A stretch of 64,000 nt of DNA from Martinezella lusitana (GCF_016901135.1 NZ_JAFEVL010000078.1:1-64000); one strand, 5' to 3'; positions 44,334 to 53,585 are shown, counted from the first letter of the stretch. The notes: generated by a model from the sequence alone, not told the origin. Numbers and translations are program-made.

Positions 44334-44756
44334 TTATCGGTTTTTGTCGGTATCGGTGTCGGCATCGCCGTCATCGAGATCGCGCTGGACCTCCGGCGAG
44401 CGCAGCAGCGCATCGATCTTCTTGTAGTTGTCGAAGCTGGTATCGTCGCGGAAGCGGACTTCCGGCATGTATTTCATCTGCCGAAGCAGCGGCCCGAGAC
44501 GGCCGCGGATGTATTTCGAATGACGATTGAGCGTGTCGATGATGATGTCATGGTCGGCAACGCCGAGCGGCGTCACATAGGCGGTGGCGATCTTCAGATC
44601 CGGCGACATGCGCACTTCGGAAATGGAGATCACGGTGCGCTCGATCAGGTCGTCGCGCACTTCGCCGCGCTGCAGAACCTGCGTGATCGCGGCGCGCACT
44701 TGTTCGCCGACGCGAAGCATACGCTGCGAGGGCGCGGAAGAAGTTGGTCTGGTCAT
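44334..44756 (-). CDS. rbfA: Ribosome-binding factor A
   Basis: A 140-residue KH-fold protein that helps 16S rRNA maturation. The core RMLRVGEQVRAAITQVLQRG and YIRGRLGPLLRQMKYMPEVRF are family hallmarks; the tail DDGDADTDTDKNR is acidic. It stands between the YcxB-like gene and truB on the same strand. Confidence 0.95.
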   Translation of the reverse strand: MTRPTSSAPSQRMLRVGEQVRAAITQVLQRGEVRDDLIERTVISISEVRMSPDLKIATAYVTPLGVADHDIIIDTLNRHSKYIRGRLGPLLRQMKYMPEVRFRDDTSFDNYKKIDALLRSPEVQRDLDDGDADTDTDKNR

Positions 44757-44824
44757 GGTTTTTCCGTTAGCAGCGTCCCTTGGACGCTATAAAGCGGGTC
44801 ACATGACTCGATCCGGCGCAAAGG

Positions 44825-45433
44825 TCAAGGCTGGATGGCGCGTTCTGCCTTCCAGAAGCCCAGAATCCGCCGGAGTGCGGCATCCTGCTCCCCTTGATTG
44901 GAGAACGCGGATACGGGGATATAGGTGACGAAGGCTTCGAGATCGAATTCGATCCGGCCGTCGCGACGGCCGATATTGGTGATCTCGCTCCAGGCGAGCC
45001 ACATCGATGTGTGTGCCGAGTTCCACGATGCGCCCTCGGGTGTCATCGTCACGGTAATGGTGATGTCCGGGCGGATGCGCGACCGCATCGCCGCCAGGCG
45101 TCTCCGTGTCAGCCAGCGAGAATAGAGGACGATCAGCACATAGACGATCAGGGTCGGAACGAGCCAGATCATCATCATCTCGCCTTCGTCGACGGACGGC
45201 GATATCCCGAAAACCGGAACGAAGAGGTAAGCGCGCAGAACGTGGAAAAGACCGGCCAGACCGGCGCCGCCGCCGATCGCCCACAATGGGAGCAAGCCCC
45301 ATCTATCGTAAGCATTGGCAGGGCGGCGTGCTGCAAGACGGCGTCCCGCCCGTCGCATGACCGCGATATGCTCGTCCGGCTGACGAACATAGGAAACGAC
45401 GATCCGGTCGTTGTCTGCAGACGTTGTCGTCAT
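44825..45433 (-). CDS. Two-helix membrane protein with YcxB-like C-terminal domain
   Basis: A 202-residue protein with two hydrophobic segments (about residues 60-85 and 95-120) and a C-terminal domain resembling the YcxB-like conserved domain (TMTPEGASWNSAHTSMWLAW, then ITNIGRRDGRIEF, and VTYIPVSAFSNQGEQDAAL). Its function is unknown. It is inserted between infB and rbfA, separated from infB by a strong terminator and from rbfA by 68 bases. This suggests that the rbfA-truB part is transcribed from a promoter in or before this gene. Confidence 0.78.
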   Translation of the reverse strand: MTTTSADNDRIVVSYVRQPDEHIAVMRRAGRRLAARRPANAYDRWGLLPLWAIGGGAGLAGLFHVLRAYLFVPVFGISPSVDEGEMMMIWLVPTLIVYVLIVLYSRWLTRRRLAAMRSRIRPDITITVTMTPEGASWNSAHTSMWLAWSEITNIGRRDGRIEFDLEAFVTYIPVSAFSNQGEQDAALRRILGFWKAERAIQP

Positions 45434-45472
45434 GAGCGGCGCGCCTTTCTCCAGCCACTTCGAACCCAATAA

Positions 45473-45500
45473 AAAACCGCCGGCGATGACCGGCGGTTTT
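45473..45500 (-). terminator. Terminator after infB
   Basis: AAAACCGCCGG (45473-45483) and CCGGCGGTTTT (45490-45500) are perfect 11-base arms with loop CGATGA. On the minus strand the stem continues into TTTTTTATTGGG. It lies 26 bases beyond the infB stop and splits the nusA-infB part of the cluster from rbfA-truB. Confidence 0.88.
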
Positions 45501-45525
45501 GATATCTAGCCAATAGGAAGGCCGC

Positions 45526-48237
45526 TTACAGCGTGCGGGTGATGTGCTCGACGCGGAAGCATTCGATCGTATCGCCTGCGCGGATGTCTTCGTAGTTTTC
45601 GAAGGCCATACCGCATTCCTGGCCGACATTGACTTCCGACACTTCGTCCTTGAAGCGCTTGAGCGTCTTGAGCTTGCCTTCGTGGATGACGACGTTGTCG
45701 CGCACCAGGCGGACACCGACACCACGTTCGACCTTGCCTTCGGTGACGCGGCAACCCGCGACCTTGCCAACCTTCGTGATGTTGAACACCTCGAGGATCT
45801 CGGCATTGCCGAGGAAGGTTTCGCGGCGCTCCGGAGACAAGAGGCCCGACATCGCTGCCTTCACGTCATCCACCAGGTCGTAGATGATGTTGTAGTAGCG
45901 GATTTCGATGCCTTCGCGCTCGGCGAGCGTGCGAGCCTGTGCATTGGCGCGGACGTTGAAGCCGATGATCGCCGCGTCGGAAGCTCCGGCCAGCGAAATA
46001 TCGGATTCGGTCACGCCGCCGACGCCCGAATGGACGATGCGGGCGCGAACCTCGTCGGTGCCGAGCTTGTCCAGCGCGCCGGTAATGGCTTCGATCGAGC
46101 CCTGCACGTCGCCCTTGATGACCAGCGGGAACTCCTTGGTGCCCGTGGCCTGCAGCGTCATCATCATCTGTTCCAGCGAACCGCGCTGGACGGACTGGCG
46201 GGCAGCCGCCTTGTCGCGGGTGAGACGCTGGCGATATTCGGAGATTTCGCGGGCGCGGCTTTCGTTTTCAACGACGGCGAACTTGTCGCCGGCCTGCGGT
46301 GCGCCGGAAAGACCGAGGACCTCAACCGGCATGGCCGGGCCGGCTTCCTTGACGTGCTCGCCCTTGTCGTTGACCAGCGCACGCACGCGACCCCACTGAT
46401 CGCCTGCAACGACGATCTGGCCGGGGCGCAACGTGCCCTTCTGGATGAGGACTGTCGCAACCGAGCCGCGACCGCGATCGAGCTGGGCTTCTATAACAGT
46501 GCCTTCCGCCGTGCGGTTCGGATTGGCCTTGAGATCAAGGATTTCCGCCTGCAGCAGGATGGCTTCGAGCAGCTTGTCGAGGTTCGTGCGGTTCTTCGCG
46601 GAGACTTCCACGTCGAGCACTTCACCGCCCATGGATTCGACGAAGACTTCGTGCTGCAGCAGTTCCATACGGACCTTCTGTGGGTTGGCCTCATGCTTGT
46701 CGATCTTGTTGATCGCTACGATGATCGGAACACCCGCCGCCTTGGCGTGGCTGATCGATTCGATCGTCTGCGGCATCACGCTATCGTCGGCCGCAACGAC
46801 CAGGATGGCGATGTCGGTCGCTTGAGCGCCGCGAGCACGCATTGCCGTGAAGGCTGCGTGACCGGGTGTGTCGATGAAGGTGATCTTCTGGCCATTCTGT
46901 TCGACCTGATAGGCACCGATATGCTGGGTGATGCCACCGGCTTCACCGCTTACCACGTTGGCATGGCGGATGGCGTCGAGCAGCGAGGTCTTGCCGTGGT
47001 CGACGTGACCCATGATGGTGACGACAGGCGGACGGGAAACCAGTTCGCCGTCTTCGTCGGCAACGTTGAAGATGCCGTGTTCGACGTCGGATTCCGAAAC
47101 GCGCTTGACCGTATGGCCGAATTCGTTGGCGATCAGCTCGGCCAGATCGGCGTCGATGACGTCGCCCGGCTTCAGCATCTGGCCGTCCTTCATCAGGAAC
47201 TTGATGACATCGACGGCGCGTTCGGACATGCGCTGCGACAGTTCCTGGATGGTGATGGTTTCCGGCAGCACGACTTCACGCGAAATCTTTTCGCGCGTTT
47301 CCTGCATCTGGCTGCGGCGGAACTTTTCCTGGCGGCGGCGCATGGCCGAAAGCGAGCGGCCGCGAGCGCTGCCGTCTTCGTCGACATTGGCCGTCGTTAC
47401 CGTCAGCTTGCCGCGGCGGCGTTCTTCGTCGGTCTTCGGACGCGTGGTGACCGGCTTTGCCGGCTCAGGGCGCGTGACCTTGCCGCGCGCCGGAGCGCCA
47501 CCACGCGGCGGGCCGCGATCAGTTTCTTCTTCATTGACCCGACGGCGGTTGGCCGGTGCTTCCACGGGCAGAGCGCCGGGGCGCGCAGGCTGCGGAGCCG
47601 CATCCGGGCGACGAGCAACGACAGGAGCCGCGGCTGCGGCCGGCTGCACGTCCGGCTTCGGTGCTTCCACCGGTGCGGGCGTTTCGACCTTTGTCTCTAC
47701 GGCACGGGCAGCCTCTTCTTCAGCGCGGCGGGCGGCTTCGGCCTGCTCTACGATGCGACGGGCAGCTTCTTCCTCGGCGCGGCGCACCGCATCCGCGGCA
47801 TCGCGGGCCTGGGCGTCGGCGAGTGCGCGACGGCGCGCGTCCATTTCATCGGCAGACAGATGGTTCAGAACCACCGGTCGCGACGAGCGTTCCTGCTGCG
47901 GCCGCTGCTGATAGCTCTGGTTGGGCTGTCCCGGCCGCTGTTGCTGGCCACCGGGCTGATGAATGCGCGGAGCTGGCTGCGGCGGGCGCGGCGGCTGCGG
48001 CGTCGGTTCCGCGACGCGCGTCACGGATGGCGTTGCGGCAGCCGTCGTCGAAGCAACGATCGGCTTTTCGTCTTCGGGGCGTAGGGGGCGGCGCTTGCGG
48101 GTCTCAACCACGACCGCCTTGGTGCGACCGCGGCCCATGTCCTGGCGCACGGTGCCCTGGTTTACGCCTGAAGGCTTCAGGGTGAGGGTCTTCTTACCCG
48201 AAACACTCAGCGTCTTGTCGTCTTGATTGTCGGTCAT
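45526..48237 (-). CDS. infB: Translation initiation factor IF-2
   Basis: A 903-residue GTPase that brings initiator tRNA to the 30S subunit. The first 400 residues are a low-complexity, charged arm with Ala/Glu/Arg repeats (RRAEEEAARRIVEQAEAARR) and Pro-rich stretches. Then come the G-domain motifs GHVDHGKTSLLDAI, DTPGHAAF and NKID, and the C-terminal fMet-tRNA-binding domains. Length and layout fit alphaproteobacterial IF-2. It follows ylxR. Confidence 0.97.
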   Translation of the reverse strand: MTDNQDDKTLSVSGKKTLTLKPSGVNQGTVRQDMGRGRTKAVVVETRKRRPLRPEDEKPIVASTTAAATPSVTRVAEPTPQPPRPPQPAPRIHQPGGQQQRPGQPNQSYQQRPQQERSSRPVVLNHLSADEMDARRRALADAQARDAADAVRRAEEEAARRIVEQAEAARRAEEEAARAVETKVETPAPVEAPKPDVQPAAAAAPVVARRPDAAPQPARPGALPVEAPANRRRVNEEETDRGPPRGGAPARGKVTRPEPAKPVTTRPKTDEERRRGKLTVTTANVDEDGSARGRSLSAMRRRQEKFRRSQMQETREKISREVVLPETITIQELSQRMSERAVDVIKFLMKDGQMLKPGDVIDADLAELIANEFGHTVKRVSESDVEHGIFNVADEDGELVSRPPVVTIMGHVDHGKTSLLDAIRHANVVSGEAGGITQHIGAYQVEQNGQKITFIDTPGHAAFTAMRARGAQATDIAILVVAADDSVMPQTIESISHAKAAGVPIIVAINKIDKHEANPQKVRMELLQHEVFVESMGGEVLDVEVSAKNRTNLDKLLEAILLQAEILDLKANPNRTAEGTVIEAQLDRGRGSVATVLIQKGTLRPGQIVVAGDQWGRVRALVNDKGEHVKEAGPAMPVEVLGLSGAPQAGDKFAVVENESRAREISEYRQRLTRDKAAARQSVQRGSLEQMMMTLQATGTKEFPLVIKGDVQGSIEAITGALDKLGTDEVRARIVHSGVGGVTESDISLAGASDAAIIGFNVRANAQARTLAEREGIEIRYYNIIYDLVDDVKAAMSGLLSPERRETFLGNAEILEVFNITKVGKVAGCRVTEGKVERGVGVRLVRDNVVIHEGKLKTLKRFKDEVSEVNVGQECGMAFENYEDIRAGDTIECFRVEHITRTL

Positions 48238-48338
48238 TCCGTTCCCGTTCCTTCGGACAGGGCTCGGAAACGTCCGTCAGACCCTGTCGTTCAATGCATG
48301 TACCTTAATGAGGCGTCCGGCAGAGGCCGGTGACCGCG

Positions 48339-49031
48339 TCATTGTTTTCGCCGGCCAGCGCCGCCCGTTGCCCGGGACTGACCGCCGTTGCGGTACCGTT
48401 CGAGCAGGTTTGCGCGCTTCACTACACCTTCACCCGCCCGCCCTGCAAGCGCTGCGGCATGGATAAAAGCATTCTGGCCCATCAGTTCTTCCATTTCCGC
48501 CTCCGTGAAGACACGGAATGACGGTATTTCCTTTTCGGTCTCCATGCCGAGATGCCAGGCCTTTCTCGCCTGGTCGATCTTGCGGACGCCGTCGGCGGCG
48601 GCATCGATCGCATGGAACACGGCGAGTGCCGAACCGTTGCGAACGGAGCCATCGACCTTTGACGAGCCATTGACGAACTGGCTCGCTTTGCGCGCCATGT
48701 GCATCATCCCGGCAAGCTGCGCCACAAGAAGGCGGTCGACGATGGCGCCGAGATCGCTCGGTGCCGTCACCTCCGCCTTCAAGGCGCGAGAAAACAATTT
48801 CTTCGCCACCGCCTTGTCCACGAGTGCCCGGTCAAGCTTGACCCAGCAGCCGCGTCCTGGCAGCTGCCGCTTCAGATCGGGAACAACGGTCCCGTCAGGA
48901 GCGGCTACGAAGCGGATCAACTCGTCGGGCGATCCGCTTTCGCGTGTTACGATGCACATGCGGCCGTTTGCGCCGTCACCCCCGAGATCTTCGTCTTCAG
49001 GCGGTGCGATCGGCCCCTCGGTGATCGTCAT
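48339..49031 (-). CDS. YlxR-type RNA-binding protein with L7Ae-like domain
   Basis: A 230-residue protein. The N-terminal YlxR (DUF448) domain shows GRMCIVTRESGSPDELIRFV and LPGRGCWVKLDRALV. The central part (IVDRLLVAQLAGMMHMARKA) resembles the L7Ae/L30e-like domain often fused to YlxR in alphaproteobacteria. Its ATG overlaps the nusA stop by four bases, so it is coupled to nusA and probably acts in the same RNA/translation pathway. The tail is basic (RYRNGGQSRATGGAGRRKQ). Confidence 0.88.
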   Translation of the reverse strand: MTITEGPIAPPEDEDLGGDGANGRMCIVTRESGSPDELIRFVAAPDGTVVPDLKRQLPGRGCWVKLDRALVDKAVAKKLFSRALKAEVTAPSDLGAIVDRLLVAQLAGMMHMARKASQFVNGSSKVDGSVRNGSALAVFHAIDAAADGVRKIDQARKAWHLGMETEKEIPSFRVFTEAEMEELMGQNAFIHAAALAGRAGEGVVKRANLLERYRNGGQSRATGGAGRRKQ

Positions 49032-50635
49032 GCTTCTTGCTCGGCTTCATCCTCCGCGGCGACCTCTTCGGTCTCAGTGGCGAGATCGGCCTCGGTGATC
49101 CAGCCAGCCGACAGGCGAGCCTGCACGATCATCTGCTCGGCCTCGACGCGCGAGACTTCGAGCTTGGAGAACAGGCCTTCGAACTTCTTCGTCTCGCCAT
49201 TCTTGCGTTCGCTCCAGCCGACGAGGTCGTCGGCGGCGCAGCCGGCGAAGTCCTCGATCGTCTTGATGCCGTCCTCGCCGAGGGCGACCATCATCTGCGC
49301 GGTCATGCCGTTGATCTGGCGCAGCTCGTCGGATACGCCGAGTGCTTTGCGCTTCTCATCCATTTCGGCTTCCAGGCGCTCCAGATATTCGCGGGCACGC
49401 TGCTGGATTTCCTGGGCGGTTTCTTCGTCGAAACCGTCGATGGAGGCGATTTCGTCGAGTTCGACGTAAGCCAGCTCCTCGACGGCGGCAAAGCCTTCGG
49501 AGGCCAGAACCTGGCCGACCATCTCGTCGACATCGAGCGCGTCCATGAACAGGTTGGTGCGCTCGTTGAATTCCTTCTGACGGCGTTCCGATTCCTCGGC
49601 TTCCGTCATTATGTCGATGTCCCAGCCGGTCAGCTGCGAAGCAAGGCGAACGTTCTGGCCGCGGCGGCCAATGGCCAGCGACAGCTGTTCGTCCGGAACC
49701 ACGACTTCGATGCGCTCGGCGTCCTCATCAAGAACGACCTTGGAGACTTCAGCCGGCTGCAACGCATTGACGACGAAATTCGCCGGCTCGTTGGACCACG
49801 GAATGATGTCGATCTTTTCGCCCTGCAGTTCGCCGACGACAGCCTGGACGCGCGAACCGCGCATACCGACGCAGGCGCCGACCGGATCGATCGACGAGTC
49901 GTTCGAAATGACGGCGATCTTGGCGCGCGAGCCCGGGTCGCGGGCAACCGATTTCACCTGGATGATGCCGTCATAGATTTCGGGCACTTCCATGGTGAAG
50001 AGCTTGACCATGAACTGCGGATGCGTGCGTGACAGGAAGATCTGCGGACCGCGCTGCTCGCGGCGAACGTCGTAGACATAGGCGCGGACGCGGTCGCCGT
50101 AGCGGAAGTTCTCGCGCGGGATCATCTCGTCGCGACGGATGATGCCTTCGCCGCGGCCGAGGTCGACGATGACGTTGCCGTATTCGACGCGCTTGACCGT
50201 ACCGTTGACGATTTCGCCGACGCGATCCTTGAATTCGTCGAACTGACGGTCACGCTCGGCTTCGCGCACCTTCTGCACGATGACCTGCTTGGCCGACTGG
50301 GCGGCGATGCGGCCGAAATCCATCGGCGGCAGCGGATCGGCGATGAAATCGCCAAGCGCTGCGTCCGGGTTGCGGTCGCGGGCCAGTTCCAGCGGGATCT
50401 GCGTGGAATAGTCCTCGGCCTTCTCGACAACTTCGAGCAGGCGCTGCAGCCGGATTTCGCCGGTCTTCGGGTTGATGTCGGCGCGGATGTTCGACTCCGA
50501 GCCGTAACGCGAGCGCGCGGCCTTCTGGATCGCGTCTGCCATTGCGGCAAGCACGATCTCGCGGTCGATGACCTTTTCGCGCGCCACTGCATCTGCGATC
50601 TGCAGAAGTTCTAGCCGGTTCGCACTGACTGCCAT
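49028..50635 (-). CDS. nusA: Transcription termination/antitermination protein NusA
   Basis: A 535-residue RNA polymerase-binding factor. In order: an N-terminal polymerase-binding domain, S1 (EIVNGTVKRVEYGNVIVDLG), two KH domains (GACVGMRGSRVQAVVGELQG and LAIGRRGQNVRLASQLTGWD), then two acidic helix-hairpin-helix repeats and an acidic tail. It lies 62 bases after rimP, the standard order. Confidence 0.97.
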   Translation of the reverse strand: MAVSANRLELLQIADAVAREKVIDREIVLAAMADAIQKAARSRYGSESNIRADINPKTGEIRLQRLLEVVEKAEDYSTQIPLELARDRNPDAALGDFIADPLPPMDFGRIAAQSAKQVIVQKVREAERDRQFDEFKDRVGEIVNGTVKRVEYGNVIVDLGRGEGIIRRDEMIPRENFRYGDRVRAYVYDVRREQRGPQIFLSRTHPQFMVKLFTMEVPEIYDGIIQVKSVARDPGSRAKIAVISNDSSIDPVGACVGMRGSRVQAVVGELQGEKIDIIPWSNEPANFVVNALQPAEVSKVVLDEDAERIEVVVPDEQLSLAIGRRGQNVRLASQLTGWDIDIMTEAEESERRQKEFNERTNLFMDALDVDEMVGQVLASEGFAAVEELAYVELDEIASIDGFDEETAQEIQQRAREYLERLEAEMDEKRKALGVSDELRQINGMTAQMMVALGEDGIKTIEDFAGCAADDLVGWSERKNGETKKFEGLFSKLEVSRVEAEQMIVQARLSAGWITEADLATETEEVAAEDEAEQEA

Positions 50636-50697
50636 TGTTTTTAGTCTCCGTCTTCCTGCCCTTGGGTTCCCGTTCCGTCAGGCGGTTCGTTGATCGA

Positions 50698-51306
50698 TTA
50701 TTCTTCTTCGTCGTCCGCTTCGTTCTGGTTCGCTGCCTCGGCTTTCGCCAGCTTGTCGGCGCGCAGCGCGTCGCGGATGAGATCGTCCGTCAGGATCAGC
50801 TTGGCCTCGGCCAGCGTGCTGAACGGAATGGTCACCTTCGGTTCCTCGCCATAGGCAACCTGGTCGCGTTCGATCGTGAAACCATCGTCATTGATGTCGG
50901 CGATCTTGCCGCGAAAGCGCTTGCGGTTATCAACCAGGATCGAGGTCTCGCACTTGACGATATGGCCGATCCAGCGGCGGAAATCCGACTTGCGCACCAT
51001 CGGCCGGTCGATGCCGGGCGAAGACACTTCCAGATGATACGCCTTATCGACGGGATCTTCCACATCAAGCACGGGCGAAATCGCCGTCGAGACTTCTTCG
51101 CAATCCTGAACGGTCATGGTGCCGTCGTTGCGCTCGGCCATCACCTGCAACGTCAGGCCGTTCTGGTTCAGGAGGCGCACGCGCACCAGGCGGAAGCCCA
51201 TGCCGACGATCACGGGCTCGATGATGGCGGCGACGCGCTGGTCAAGGCCGGTTTCGACAATCAGGCGCGGTTCATTGGTACTGTCTGCGTTTGTCACTTC
51301 CGACAA
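50698..51306 (-). CDS. rimP: Ribosome maturation factor RimP
   Basis: A 202-residue protein needed for 30S assembly. The core EPVIVGMGFRLVRVRLL and the YHLEVSSPGIDRPMVRKSDF signature are clear. The C-terminal tail is acidic (NQNEADDEEE). It is the first gene of the rimP-nusA-ylxR-infB operon. Confidence 0.95.
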   Translation of the reverse strand: MSEVTNADSTNEPRLIVETGLDQRVAAIIEPVIVGMGFRLVRVRLLNQNGLTLQVMAERNDGTMTVQDCEEVSTAISPVLDVEDPVDKAYHLEVSSPGIDRPMVRKSDFRRWIGHIVKCETSILVDNRKRFRGKIADINDDGFTIERDQVAYGEEPKVTIPFSTLAEAKLILTDDLIRDALRADKLAKAEAANQNEADDEEE

Positions 51307-51350
51307 GCGTTCACTCCTGCAGGGTGCTGCATTTGGGAGATCGAGCTAAT

Positions 51351-51381
51351 AAAAAAGAGCGGGTCCTTGCGGCCCACTCTT
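51351..51381 (-). terminator. Terminator after the lytic transglycosylase gene
   Basis: On the minus strand AAGAGTGGGCC pairs imperfectly with GGACCCGCTCTT across GCAA and is followed by TTTTTATTAG. It lies about 85 bases after the stop at 51467 and upstream of rimP. Confidence 0.7.
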
Positions 51382-51466
51382 CATCACACGATCAAGAATT
51401 TGAATGCGGATATAAGCCCGTTTCCGGCAAATTGCAAGGCTTTCGCGCCGAAACCTGCTCGGCTGC

Positions 51467-52774
51467 CTATTTCAGTACGCCGAGCATCGAACTGTCGGGA
51501 TAGCAGGTGGGCTTCATGCCGCTCTTTTCCTGCCATTGGCCGATCGACCGTCTCGTCTTGTAGCCGGGCAGGCCATCCGTGCCGCCGACATCGTAGCCCT
51601 TGCGCTCCAAAGTCTTCTGCATGCCGGCGACATCGGAGCGCAGCATCTTGCCGACATCGCCCCATTGGCCCTGGAAGGCGCCGCTGCCGGCGGCGATCCG
51701 GTCGGCGAGGTTGCCGATGTAAATGCCGTAGAGATCGGAGTTGTTGTATTCCTTGATGACGTAGAAATTCGGCGTGACGATGAACTCCGGCCCGTCGCGG
51801 CCGGCCGGCACCAGCATCATGCCGCTGGCGCGCAATTCGTCTGATGGAAATGCCTTGCCGGAAACCCTTGATATCCCGAGCGACGCCCAGTGCGAGATCG
51901 GCTTGGCGAGATCGGGCCCTTCCTGGGCGCAGGAAACGGCTTGCGGAATGGTGACCTCATAGCCCCAGCTGCGACCACGCTGCCAGCCTTTCTGAACAAG
52001 ATAGTTGGCTATGGATGCCAGCGTGTCCGGCACCGAAGTCCAGATGTTGCGATGGCCGTCACCGTCGAAATCGACGGCATATTTCAAATAGCTGGTCGGC
52101 ATGAACTGCGGCTGGCCGAGCGCGCCGGCCCAGGACCCCATGAACTGATCGGGCGTGACGTCGCCGTGGTCGAGGATGCGCAATGCCGCGATAATCTCGG
52201 TGCGGAACATGTCCTTGCGGGTCGACATGAAGGCTTTTGTCGCCAGCACCTGGACCGCCGAATTCGGCAGCTTGGCGGCGCCGAAGCCGGTCTCGCGTCC
52301 CCAGATGGCCAGCAGGATCGGCCCCGGCACGCCATAGGTCTTCTCGATCCGCCGCAGCACCGGGCCGTATTGCGAAACGAGGCTCCGTCCCGTGGCCGCC
52401 AGCTTTTGCAGCCGCGCCTCGTTGAAATAGGGAGCGGGCGAGGAGAATTCGGCCTGCGTCTGCTTCTGCTCCTGGGGTTTGGGAAAGCCCGGCGGCACGA
52501 GATCCGGCAGGTCCCAGTTCAGCGTGATACCGGCAAAGGCGGCGCGGAAGGTCTTTTCGGATATCCCGTCCTTTTGCGCTTCGGGCCAGAGATCCTTCTG
52601 CAGCCAGCTCTGGAACTGCGCTTCGACATCGGCCTTCGAGGCGGCGAGCGCGGGCAGGGGGAGGAGGGTTAGGAGGAGGATAAGCAGCCGCAGAATATGT
52701 CGCGCGATACCCCCCTCTGTCCCTTTCGGGACATCTCCCTCACAAGGGGGGAGATTGTGAGCGGCGCGCTTCAT
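51467..52774 (-). CDS. Lytic murein transglycosylase (MltB/GH103 type) with peptidoglycan-binding domain
   Basis: A 435-residue cell-wall enzyme. The SLT-type domain has the catalytic glutamate in LAIWGRETGFGAAKLPN and the conserved GSWAGALGQPQFMPTSYLKY. A C-terminal PG_binding_1 domain reads MQKTLERKGYDVGGTDGLPG. The N-terminus is odd: MKRAA is followed by about 18 residues (HNLPPCEGDVPKGTEGG) encoded by a palindromic repeat, then a normal hydrophobic signal core (LRLLILLLTLLPLPALA). No other ATG, GTG or TTG precedes the core, so the repeat seems to be read through in frame. Export may still occur with an extended n-region. Confidence 0.88.
   Translation of the reverse strand: MKRAAHNLPPCEGDVPKGTEGGIARHILRLLILLLTLLPLPALAASKADVEAQFQSWLQKDLWPEAQKDGISEKTFRAAFAGITLNWDLPDLVPPGFPKPQEQKQTQAEFSSPAPYFNEARLQKLAATGRSLVSQYGPVLRRIEKTYGVPGPILLAIWGRETGFGAAKLPNSAVQVLATKAFMSTRKDMFRTEIIAALRILDHGDVTPDQFMGSWAGALGQPQFMPTSYLKYAVDFDGDGHRNIWTSVPDTLASIANYLVQKGWQRGRSWGYEVTIPQAVSCAQEGPDLAKPISHWASLGISRVSGKAFPSDELRASGMMLVPAGRDGPEFIVTPNFYVIKEYNNSDLYGIYIGNLADRIAAGSGAFQGQWGDVGKMLRSDVAGMQKTLERKGYDVGGTDGLPGYKTRRSIGQWQEKSGMKPTCYPDSSMLGVLK
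52710..52757. repeat. Palindromic repeat, copy 1, inside the transglycosylase signal peptide
   Basis: The block begins CCCCCTCTGTCC and ends GGGGGGAGATTG, with inner hairpins TGTCCCTTTCGGGACA and CTCCCTCACAAGGGGGGAG. It is the inverted counterpart of the copy at 52847-52893. Here it lies within coding sequence, in frame. Confidence 0.8.
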
Positions 52775-52846
52775 GCCATGTCGACGGTCCGAAGTTTCTG
52801 CGGATGAAGCAGCTGATTGTTTGGCGAAGATAGCGCTGCGAGTTAC

Positions 52847-52893
52847 CAATCTCCCCCCTTGTGGGGGAGATGTCACGAAGTGACAGAGGGGGG
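52847..52893. repeat. Palindromic repeat, copy 2, inverted relative to copy 1
   Basis: Begins CAATCTCCCCCCTT and ends TGACAGAGGGGGG, with the inner hairpin TGTCACGAAGTGACA. It is nearly the exact reverse complement of copy 1, about 90 bases away. The two could pair into a long cruciform that encloses the transglycosylase start codon. Confidence 0.8.
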
Positions 52894-52922
52894 TGCGCAC
52901 TCTCCTCATGCTCTGCCTCTCC

Positions 52923-53528
52923 TCAAATCGCCGTCCGCGCCCGCAGTGCCGCCGTCAGCGTGCCTTCGTCGAGATAATCGAGCTCGCCTCCGACCGGCAC
53001 CCCATGGGCCAGCCGGGTGATCTTGATCTCAAGACCGGCAAGCTGGTCGGTTATATAGTGTGCTGTGGTTTGGCCTTCCACCGTGGCGTTGACGGCGATG
53101 ATGATCTCGCGGACGCCGCCTTCGCCGACCCGCGCGATCAGTCCGCGAATATTGAGATCGTCTGGGCCGACGCCATCGAGCGGCGATAGCACGCCGCCGA
53201 GCACATGGTAGGCGGCATTCATCGCGCCGGCCCGCTCCAGCGCCCAGAGATCGGACACATCCTCGACGACGATGATGACGGACTGGTCGCGGTGGTCGTC
53301 GGTGCACACGGTGCAGGGATCGACGGTATCGACATTGCCGCAGCGCGAGCAGATCTTCACTTTGTCATAGGCTTCGCCCATGGCGTGGGAAAGCGGCCCG
53401 AGCAGCTGGTCCTTCTTCTTGATCAGATGCAGAGCCGCGCGCCGCGCCGAGCGAGGCCCAAGCCCGGGCACCTTCGCCAGAAGCTGGATGAGTTTTTCGA
53501 TTTCGGGGCCGGTGACTCGCTTTGCCAT
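52923..53528 (-). CDS. recR: Recombination protein RecR
   Basis: A 201-residue recombination mediator of the RecFOR pathway. It has the helix-hairpin-helix start (LIQLLAKVPGLGPRSARRAA), a four-cysteine zinc finger (CSRCGNVDTVDPCTVC) and a Toprim domain (SVIIVVEDVSDLWALERAG). RecR genes normally follow ybaB; here a four-gene block intervenes. Confidence 0.96.
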   Translation of the reverse strand: MAKRVTGPEIEKLIQLLAKVPGLGPRSARRAALHLIKKKDQLLGPLSHAMGEAYDKVKICSRCGNVDTVDPCTVCTDDHRDQSVIIVVEDVSDLWALERAGAMNAAYHVLGGVLSPLDGVGPDDLNIRGLIARVGEGGVREIIIAVNATVEGQTTAHYITDQLAGLEIKITRLAHGVPVGGELDYLDEGTLTAALRARTAI

Positions 53529-53585
53529 GGGAGGCTTTTAGCCCATAAGCTCAAGGAACGGAATCACGGAAGGGATGATTGGCCG

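Noticed and set aside
45544..48084. An 846-codon plus-strand frame opposite infB
   Set aside because: It is the antisense of IF-2, open only because of high GC and codon bias; it has no ribosome site and no domain.
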